DNA from: Planctomycetota bacterium
GTDB lineage: Bacteria > Planctomycetota > PUPC01
DNA: 6,961 nucleotides
Direction: 5' to 3'
Assembly (NCBI GenBank): GCA_003559755.1
Contig: PWKM01000345.1
Location: forward strand, 1 to 6,961
How positions within the stretch are numbered: position 1 is the first letter of the stretch; each line of letters opens with the position of its first letter. The translations under genes were made by a program, and so were the position numbers. Shown here piece after piece: positions 1 through 5,060 of this stretch. The notes under the pieces were generated by a model. That model was not told the origin of the DNA. It did not search any database and saw nothing but the letters and a program-made list of their open reading frames with translations.

Positions 1-1988
1 CGGGAGCCGCCGAGCCAGAGCGTGGCCACCGCCGCGAATGAGTCGGGCACGTCGGCCGGGCCGGGCCGCCCGAACACTCTCTCGAGCCGGGCCGTTCCGT
101 CCGGGCCGACACTTGTCCCGGTCACGGCGAGTTCTCGCAGGTTGCCCAGCTCGTCCAGCGGCAGTTCGGACAGGTCATCGACGGCTTCGGCGCCGACCAG
201 CCAGAGTGTTTCGAGCTGGGCCAGCCGCCCGAATCGGGGGAGCACCTTGTCGGTGATCTCGGGGTCGATCAATCGCAGGGCGGTGATGTGTGTGAGCCGG
301 CCGAGTCCCCGGTATGCGTCGTCGGTGAGGCCGCCCCGGACCTCGAGGGTTCGCAGCGAGCGGCGACGAACGAGTTGTTCGAGATCGGCGCCCGTCATTC
401 GGTTCTCGCGGATTTCGAGCCGCTCCAGCCCGTTGATCCCGGCCAGGTGCTCCCAGCTCGCGTCGGTCAGGTTGGGGCAGGCCAGGCGCAGGGATTTCAG
501 CTCTTCCTTCCCGGCGAGCTTGGCGATCCCGTCGTCGGTGATCCCGTCGCCCGACAGGCGGAGCGCCTCCAGGGCATCGAACGCGGCGAGGTGCTCGAGG
601 CCGGGGTCGGCCACGGCGGTGCCCGTGAGGTCGAGCCAGCTCAGCTCGGGCAGTTCCTTCAGGTGACCGAGGCCGTCGTCGCCGACGCCGGTGCCGGACA
701 GGTCCAGCCGCTCGAGTGCGGCCAGTGTCTTGACGCGCTCCATCCCGGCGTCGCCGACACCGGTCCCGGTGAGTTTCATCCGTTTCAGAGCGGGCAGCCC
801 CTCGATGTGGGCCAGGCCGGCGTCGGTCACTCCCTCGCAGGCGATCGTCAGCTCCTCGAGGGTCTCGTGTCCGGCCAGGTAGCCGAGCGCATCGTCGCCC
901 GGCACCGCCCCGGCAAGTGCCAGCCGTTTGACCTCTTTCAGCGGCTCCAGTTCCTCCTCATCGACGGGGAACCCGAGGCACATCCGGTGCACCAGCTCCC
1001 GGCCCGCCGGCTCGAGTCGTGCGTCGGTGAGGACCAACTGTCGCAATTCGCCGGCGCCCGCGAAATCGGCCAGCGAGTAGTCCTGCACCCGTGCCGCGCC
1101 GAGCACCCACAGCGTTCGCAGCCAGGGCAGGCGGGCGGTCTCGGCCAGTCCCGCGTCGGTGATTTCGGTCCGGAGCAGGATGACGTCGGTCAGGCCCTTG
1201 AGCCGTGCGAGAGCGGCCGCTCCGTCATCGTCCAGTCGTCCCTGGACCCACACCTCGCGGAGCGAGCGCATCGTCATCAGTTCGCCGAACCCCCGGCCGG
1301 TGGCGGCGTGGTCGTACAGCCGCAGCGAGCGGAGTTCGGTCATCGGCCGGAGCCATCCCAGCCCCAGGTCGGTCATTCTGCGGCATTCGAGTGCCAGCTC
1401 GTGCAGGCCGGTGAGCCCGTCGAGGTGGGCGATGCCGGCGTCGGTGAGCTCGCCGCCGGCCAGGTGCAGCACGTGCAGGTCGGTCAGGCGTCCGAGGAAG
1501 ACCATCCCCGTGTCGGACGCCCGGGTATGACGGAGCCGGAGTTCGGTGAGTTTGTCGATGTCGGCCAGGTGCGGGATGGCGTGGTCGCCGACGGGGGTGT
1601 TGCTCAGGTCGAGGGCAGAGAGGTTCTCGAGCTTGGCGAGGTCCGCGAGTGCGTCGTCGGGGACCTCGGCCTCGGCGAGCGAGAGCCGCTCGAGTCCGGG
1701 CAGTGCCGCCAGTTCGGCGAGGGCCCGGCCTTCGATTCTCATCTTGCCCAGCCACAGTTCGCTCAGTTCGGTGAGCGGGGCGAGCTTGGGCAGGTCGGCC
1801 CCGGTCACCCCGGTCCCCGTCAGGTCGAGTGCGGTCAGCCCGGTCAGCTCGGCGAGGCGGTCCAGCCCCTCGCCGGTGATGCCGGTCTCGGCCAGGTTCA
1901 GGCGCTTGAGGCGTGGGATATTCGCGAGCGCCGACAGCCCCTCGTCGGTAACCCCCTCCGCCCCTCGGAGCGACAGGGCCGTCACGTT
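1..1988 (-). repeat. Tandem 24-residue LRR array (72-bp coding periodicity)
   Basis: Translated on the minus strand, residues 154-815 of the lipoprotein fall into about 26 successive LRR units. Typical units are residues 179-202 (RLKRLNLAETGITGEGLDRL...), 577-600 (ALERLDLSGTGVGDDGLGHL...) and 529-552 (TLEELTIACEGVTDAGLAHI...). Length is kept at 24 residues in almost all units; units 11 and 23 are 23, and units 1, 13 and 25 are 25. Leucine positions are strongly conserved, while the variable positions between them differ from unit to unit. That suggests an old array diversified by substitution rather than a recent DNA-level amplification. The last unit before the window edge is irregular (769-806), so a capping region may be close. 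Confidence 0.9.
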
Positions 1989-2447
1989 CGCGTCGGCCAG
2001 TGCGGCGGCCAGGTCGGGGAGCGTCTCGTCGGAGACCTCATCGGCGGGCGCGACGAACCATCGCCCGTCTGCCCGGACGGGCACCGGCCCCCGGCCTTCG
2101 CCGGTGGTGCCGGACCGGATGGCGGCCTGCCAGAACCAACCGTCCTCGGCGACCTCGTACACGGCCAGCGCGAGGTCCGACTGGAACGGCTCCCGGGCGA
2201 CTTCGACCGGCGGGCCGGGCGCGAGGAACGCCGGCTCGTCCACCTCCGGCTCGTCCGGCTCGACCTCTTCCACCTCGGGCGGCTCGTCCGGCTCGGGCTC
2301 CTCGACCGGTTCGTCCGGGACCTCCTCGACCTCGGGCGCAGGCGGGACCGGCTCCGGTTCCCTCTCGGGGCAAGCGGGCAGGGCGACAAGGATGAGGGCC
2401 GACAGGCATACAACCGCTATCCACAGGGCTCGTTCTCTCTGCACCAT
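1..2447 (-). CDS. Leucine-rich repeat lipoprotein, 3' end cut by the window edge
   Basis: The frame stays open from an ATG at 2447 to the left edge, giving 815 codons with no stop. The start is fixed by GGAGGT six bases upstream and by an immediate lipoprotein signal: basic N-terminus (MVQRER), hydrophobic residues 8-23, and lipobox LPAC with the lipidated Cys at 26. Residues 27-72 are an acidic Pro/Glu/Asp/Val linker with EPDEP units. Residues 73-150 are a small Trp/Phe-containing segment I do not recognise. From about 154 to the edge there are about 26 LRRs, nearly all exactly 24 residues, of the form xLxxLxLxxTxVTDxGLxxLxxLx. The repeats break once, at 491-504. LRRs of this kind are binding scaffolds, so I infer a surface or periplasmic ligand-binding or structural role after Lol-type sorting. 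Partner and cell location are unknown. It is divergent from the HEAT/prepilin operon. Gene identity as an LRR lipoprotein is very secure; function is not. Confidence 0.93.
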   Translation of the reverse strand, partial: MVQRERALWIAVVCLSALILVALPACPEREPEPVPPAPEVEEVPDEPVEEPEPDEPPEVEEVEPDEPEVDEPAFLAPGPPVEVAREPFQSDLALAVYEVAEDGWFWQAAIRSGTTGEGRGPVPVRADGRWFVAPADEVSDETLPDLAAALADANVTALSLRGAEGVTDEGLSALANIPRLKRLNLAETGITGEGLDRLAELTGLTALDLTGTGVTGADLPKLAPLTELSELWLGKMRIEGRALAELAALPGLERLSLAEAEVPDDALADLAKLENLSALDLSNTPVGDHAIPHLADIDKLTELRLRHTRASDTGMVFLGRLTDLHVLHLAGGELTDAGIAHLDGLTGLHELALECRRMTDLGLGWLRPMTELRSLRLYDHAATGRGFGELMTMRSLREVWVQGRLDDDGAAALARLKGLTDVILLRTEITDAGLAETARLPWLRTLWVLGAARVQDYSLADFAGAGELRQLVLTDARLEPAGRELVHRMCLGFPVDEEELEPLKEVKRLALAGAVPGDDALGYLAGHETLEELTIACEGVTDAGLAHIEGLPALKRMKLTGTGVGDAGMERVKTLAALERLDLSGTGVGDDGLGHLKELPELSWLDLTGTAVADPGLEHLAAFDALEALRLSGDGITDDGIAKLAGKEELKSLRLACPNLTDASWEHLAGINGLERLEIRENRMTGADLEQLVRRRSLRTLEVRGGLTDDAYRGLGRLTHITALRLIDPEITDKVLPRFGRLAQLETLWLVGAEAVDDLSELPLDELGNLRELAVTGTSVGPDGTARLERVFGRPGPADVPDSFAAVATLWLGGS
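2232..2369 (-). repeat. Acidic Pro/Glu/Asp linker with an internal 15-bp direct repeat
   Basis: This stretch encodes residues 27-72 of the LRR lipoprotein, directly after the lipidated Cys. It is built almost only of P, E, D and V. The unit EPDEP recurs at residues 52-56 and 63-67, and at DNA level the 15-mer GGCTCGTCCGGCTCG occurs at 2248-2262 and again at 2281-2295, exactly 33 bp (11 codons) apart. Such a linker would be disordered and highly negative, holding the LRR domain away from the membrane. The in-frame repeat spacing makes length change by slippage possible without frameshift. Confidence 0.8.
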
Positions 2448-2453
2448 CTGCGC

Positions 2454-2459
2454 ACCTCC
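2454..2459 (-). promoter_or_regulatory. Ribosome binding site of the LRR lipoprotein gene
   Basis: The minus strand reads GGAGGT here, six bases before the ATG at 2447-2445. It is close to the ideal anti-16S match and decides the start, which also puts the signal peptide and lipobox at the expected distance from the N-terminus. Confidence 0.85.
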
Positions 2460-2548
2460 AAGAGCGTTTTGTGTTCGTGCCGTATTCGGGCAGGCCGGGT
2501 TTGCCGCGTCCATCCAATCCGCGTCAGCGTACTCCACCTCCGATTCCG

Positions 2549-2566
2549 CTGCACTGACAGGTGCAG
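2549..2566. promoter_or_regulatory. Inverted repeat CTGCAC-N6-GTGCAG, possible operator
   Basis: A perfect 6-bp inverted repeat (2549-2554 and 2561-2566) is separated by TGACAG. It lies over the start site predicted for the LRR lipoprotein promoter (about 2562), where a repressor site or a 5' UTR hairpin would act. A second overlapping pairing, CACTG/CAGTG (2552-2556 with 2564-2568), is also possible. Six-base repeats arise by chance, so the case rests mainly on position. Confidence 0.35.
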
Positions 2567-2568
2567 TG

Positions 2569-2597
2569 ATTCTAACGGATGAACAGGGCGAACGCAA
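2569..2597 (-). promoter_or_regulatory. Candidate sigma70-type promoter for the LRR lipoprotein gene
   Basis: On the minus strand, TTGCGT (2597-2592) and TAGAAT (2574-2569) are separated by 17 bp. The -10 matches the consensus at five of six bases, and the -35 matches only the TTG. The predicted start near 2562 would give a leader of about 115 bases. It is a fair but not strong match, and no better pair was seen between the gene and the divergent operon. Confidence 0.4.
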
Positions 2598-2683
2598 ACG
2601 GGAATCTCTGTTCTGCAGGGGACAGTCGGGGGAGGGGCATTGTGGTGCAGCTTCCGTCGATTCCGGAAAAATGGAAATTTCAC

Positions 2684-2712
2684 TGGAAAAAAGCGGGACA
2701 GGCCACTACAAT
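2684..2712 (+). promoter_or_regulatory. Candidate sigma70-type promoter for the HEAT/prepilin operon
   Basis: TGGAAA (2684-2689) and TACAAT (2707-2712) are separated by 17 bp. The -10 matches five of six consensus bases and the -35 four of six. An A/T-rich patch with three GGAAA runs (2665-2690) lies around and upstream of the -35 and stands out from the G+C-rich surroundings. The predicted start near 2719 gives a leader of about 60 bases before the GTG at 2780. Confidence 0.5.
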
Positions 2713-2729
2713 TGAAGGCGCCCCTTCGA
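2712..2729. promoter_or_regulatory. Inverted repeat TTGAAGG-CGCC-CCTTCGA at the operon start site
   Basis: The arms 2712-2718 and 2723-2729 pair over seven positions (one G-T) around the four-base centre CGCC. The repeat sits on the predicted transcription start (about 2719), so it fits an operator better than an RNA hairpin, whose left arm would be largely untranscribed. Support is by position and symmetry only. Confidence 0.35.
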
Positions 2730-2766
2730 CTGTCACTGGCATTGGGCACAGTTCCAGACCCCGCCC

Positions 2767-2772
2767 GGAGGG
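2767..2772 (+). promoter_or_regulatory. Ribosome binding site that selects the GTG start
   Basis: GGAGGG lies about eight bases before the GTG at 2780. The same frame is open back to an ATG at 2579, but that longer start would place 67 low-complexity residues before the membrane helix, would begin upstream of the candidate promoter, and has no comparable ribosome binding site. Confidence 0.75.
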
Positions 2773-2779
2773 AAATCGC

Positions 2780-3550
2780 GTGTCTGCTTCTGCTCGGCGA
2801 TGGGTGCCTTCGCTTTTTCTGGTTGTCGCTATTGTGGTCGGCGTGTTGGCGTTGCGCCGATCCGGCGAGAGCTACCGGCCCCCGCCGCGCGATGCATCGT
2901 TCTGGCGGCATCAAGTCGACAGCCCCGCCGACGGGACCCGGGCGACGGCCATCAAGTATCTCGGCAAATTCGGGACGGAGGACGACCTGGAAGTCATCCG
3001 CCCGATCCTCACCGAGGACCCGAGCGGGTACGTCCGCGCCATAGCGGCCGAATCGCTGGGCAAACTGGGGTGTGAGCGAGCGGTCCCTCTCCTTGCAGCG
3101 GCCCTGGACGATCCGTACCAGCCGGTGGCCGACGAGGCGGTCCGCTCCCTGGCCGTCATCGGTGGCGAGGCCGCGTTTGCCCACCTGGCGGAGGCCGCAC
3201 AGAAGGGGAGCCAGCATCGCACGGCGATGATCGTGGCGGTGGCATTGCCCCGGTTCCAGACGCGCGCCTCGGAGCAACTGCTCATCGACCTGATGAACGA
3301 GACGGATGCGGTCCAAATCCGGTGGCGGACCATTCGCGCCCTGAAGCAGGTCGGGACCCGCACCAGCGTGCCGGAGCTGCGCAAACTGGTGGACAACCCG
3401 TTTGTCGGGACGGAGATCGGTGCGGCAGGCGTGGCAAGCCCGGAGGGCGAGGTCGTGGTCGAGGTGACGGGCGAGATTCGGGAGGTGGTCGATGAAATCC
3501 TGGCCGAGGCGATCACCGCTGCATCCAGCCGGCCGCCTTGGCCCAGATAG
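2780..3550 (+). CDS. Membrane-anchored HEAT-repeat protein
   Basis: The product is 256 residues and starts at GTG behind a good ribosome binding site. A short basic N-terminus (SASARR) leads into one strongly hydrophobic helix at about 9-25, then a Pro/Arg linker (33-38). From about 51 to 205 come four to five HEAT/PBS-lyase-type helical repeats. The clearest are 81-111 (YVRAIAAESLGKLGCERAVPLL), 112-142 (ADEAVRSLAVIGGEAAFAHL) and 174-205 (IRWRTIRALKQVGTRTSVPEL). The C-terminal 50 residues are acidic (VVVEVTGEIREVVDEILAEA). HEAT arrays are binding scaffolds; no catalytic residues of a PBS lyase are evident, so I infer a periplasm-facing or cytoplasm-facing adaptor tethered to the inner membrane. 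Its stop is 9 bp before the prepilin-like gene, so the two are co-transcribed and probably act together. Topology and partner are not shown by the sequence. Confidence 0.88.
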   Translation: MSASARRWVPSLFLVVAIVVGVLALRRSGESYRPPPRDASFWRHQVDSPADGTRATAIKYLGKFGTEDDLEVIRPILTEDPSGYVRAIAAESLGKLGCERAVPLLAAALDDPYQPVADEAVRSLAVIGGEAAFAHLAEAAQKGSQHRTAMIVAVALPRFQTRASEQLLIDLMNETDAVQIRWRTIRALKQVGTRTSVPELRKLVDNPFVGTEIGAAGVASPEGEVVVEVTGEIREVVDEILAEAITAASSRPPWPR

Positions 3551-3559
3551 GGGGATGGC

Positions 3560-4912
3560 ATGAAATGTTCTAGAAGAAACGGCTTCAACATGGCGGAGCT
3601 GCTGGTCGTGGTCGCCGTGATCATCATCCTGCTGAGCTTGTCCTCCGCCGGATTAAGGCACGGCTACATGAGGGCGAAGCAACTCCAATGCCAAAACAAC
3701 CTCGAGCATTTGGGCTATCTCTGCCTGATCTGGTCGATCGAGAACGACGGGCGCGAGCTGGCGGCCGTTGACACCAGCACCGGACAGACCCTTCTCTGGT
3801 ACCGAGCGCTGGCCCCCTATATTTCGGAGACGGGGGCGCCGGAGGAGACCGCCGCCCTGTTCAACTGCTCGCTCATGGAGTGGGAGGTGGCCGCCGGGGA
3901 GGGGCAGCAGGAGCCCTGGGCCCGCGGGACGGATATTCTCTTCGCCTACGACCGCTATCGAAGCTGGTTTGACTTCATCGATGTCGTCGAGGACGTCCGC
4001 GAAGCGGGCTGGCCCGGCACGATCCACATGCTCGAACGCAATCCAGTCCAGGAACAAGACGTGTTCAACCCGATTACGCCTCACATCGAAAACTACGGTA
4101 TCTTCTCCTATTTCGATGCCTGGTGGCGGCGATTCACATCGGAAGAACTGGCCGCAGTAAAGCGTTTCCAGGAGAACCGGCGCGGCATCTTCATCTCCGC
4201 CGACCATCACGCGTCATTCACCCAGGTGAATAACCAACTGGCGGATTATTGCGGTTGGGGGCTGTATAACTGGGGCAACATCGACCGGGGAAACGACGGC
4301 CAGCCGTTCAGGCCGGTCAGCAGCCATCCCATCGGCGCCGGCTTCGCGCACTTTCGGGGCTACAGCAGCGAGGGCCAGATTCAGATTCCGAGCGACCCGT
4401 CGCTCCGCAATCCGTACGCCAGCTTGGTCCTCTTCTCAGGGCTGCCGGGCCCCGGGCCGGACGATGCCATCGCCGGCGTGGTGGACGACGGGAAGTTCCG
4501 CCTGGTGATGGAGGCGAACTGGACGAAATTCGCCAACCCGAGCTGGTACTATCGGGACCCGTGGAGAGAGAGCCATTTGCATTATTTGCAGAACATCTAT
4601 TACTGGCTGCTCGAGCGGTCGGCAGATACGACTCGGCTCTCCTACGGCTATAACAGCCAGATCGGCGGGCTGGACCCGGCGACGGGGCGGCCGCGCCCGC
4701 GCCCGGTGAGCCCTGCACAGGTCATCCGCATTCTCGATTACGAAGACTCCATCGCCGACCAGGGCGGACCGGAGGCCGGCGACCCGGAATACTTTGTCGC
4801 TCTTCTCCACGGCGGCCGGGCCAACGTCCTCTTCATGGACGGGCGGGTCGAGGCACTCTACCTCGAAGACATCCTCTGCGACGACATGACCCGCTGGAAG
4901 TCCCGGCGCTAG
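3560..4912 (+). CDS. Large prepilin-like protein with H-X9-DG C-terminus
   Basis: The product is 450 residues. Residues 8-30 form a type IV prepilin/type II pseudopilin signal: GFNMAELLVVVAVIIILLSL, with cleavage expected after Gly8 and the conserved Glu at +5 (Glu13). The following CQNNLEHLGYLCLIW...ENDG segment (44-64) resembles the region after the helix in pilin-like proteins abundant in Planctomycetota, Verrucomicrobiota and Lentisphaerota. The C-terminus has the matching H-X9-DG motif: His417, then nine residues, then Asp427-Gly428 (HGGRANVLFMDG). The central 300 residues are rich in Trp, Tyr and His and are not a fold I can name. The ATG at 3560 is right: a later Met at 11 would remove the cleavage site. 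A GGGGGA run ends only four bases upstream. Codons 5-6 are tandem AGA, unusual in this G+C-rich gene. It is second in an operon with the HEAT protein. Expected role: a pseudopilin in an inner-membrane pilus or secretion assembly; the substrate is unknown. Confidence 0.9.
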   Translation: MKCSRRNGFNMAELLVVVAVIIILLSLSSAGLRHGYMRAKQLQCQNNLEHLGYLCLIWSIENDGRELAAVDTSTGQTLLWYRALAPYISETGAPEETAALFNCSLMEWEVAAGEGQQEPWARGTDILFAYDRYRSWFDFIDVVEDVREAGWPGTIHMLERNPVQEQDVFNPITPHIENYGIFSYFDAWWRRFTSEELAAVKRFQENRRGIFISADHHASFTQVNNQLADYCGWGLYNWGNIDRGNDGQPFRPVSSHPIGAGFAHFRGYSSEGQIQIPSDPSLRNPYASLVLFSGLPGPGPDDAIAGVVDDGKFRLVMEANWTKFANPSWYYRDPWRESHLHYLQNIYYWLLERSADTTRLSYGYNSQIGGLDPATGRPRPRPVSPAQVIRILDYEDSIADQGGPEAGDPEYFVALLHGGRANVLFMDGRVEALYLEDILCDDMTRWKSRR

Positions 4913-4919
4913 CCGAGAT

Positions 4920-4935
4920 CGAGCCGGGACGCTCG
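4920..4935 (+). terminator. Weak GC hairpin after the prepilin-like gene
   Basis: CGAGC (4920-4924) and GCTCG (4931-4935) can pair around a six-base loop, starting eight bases after the TAG. There is no T-run after it, so it is at best a weak or Rho-assisted end for the plus-strand operon. The rest of the 148-bp convergent gap shows no gene I can support. Confidence 0.25.
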
Positions 4936-4985
4936 CCGTGATGCGCCGAATAGCGGTGGGCGGCGGAGCGATGTGGATGACGGGG

Positions 4986-4999
4986 GCCGACGCCTCGGC
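4986..4999 (-). terminator. Weak GC hairpin after the protease gene
   Basis: GCCGA (4986-4990) and TCGGC (4995-4999) pair around CGCC. It lies about 60 bases beyond the stop of the minus-strand protease gene in the convergent gap. It lacks a T-run on either strand, and short GC stems are common in such G+C-rich DNA, so support is low. Confidence 0.2.
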
Positions 5000-5060
5000 G
5001 GGGCGGCCGATGCAGACCTCGCCGCTCCCCGATGTTCCGGTAGAGGGCGCGGTGTGGTCT

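Noticed and set aside
1..1988. CRISPR-like or satellite array from the regular spacing
   Set aside because: The 72-bp periodicity comes from coding LRRs. The units differ too much at DNA level to be CRISPR repeats or a recent tandem duplication.
288..2582. 764-residue open frame on the plus strand
   Set aside because: It is antisense to the LRR lipoprotein. Its composition (repeated GQ, VG, EPxQ) mirrors the reverse of the 72-bp repeats, it has no recognisable domain, and the minus-strand frame has the ribosome binding site, lipobox and LRRs.
1546..2715. 389-residue Ser-rich open frame on the plus strand
   Set aside because: Low-complexity Ser/Gly/Ala shadow of the lipoprotein gene; it also runs through the divergent promoter region.
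2579..2779. Longer ATG start for the HEAT protein
   Set aside because: It would add 67 residues with no recognisable feature, start before the likely promoter, and ignore the good ribosome binding site at the GTG.
2417..3316. 299-residue open frame on the minus strand
   Set aside because: It crosses the divergent region and lies antisense to the HEAT repeats. The HEAT pattern and ribosome binding site on the plus strand decide the coding strand.
3653..4210. 185-residue open frame on the minus strand inside the prepilin-like gene
   Set aside because: Antisense shadow; no domain, and the plus strand has the prepilin signal and H-X9-DG motif in one unbroken frame.
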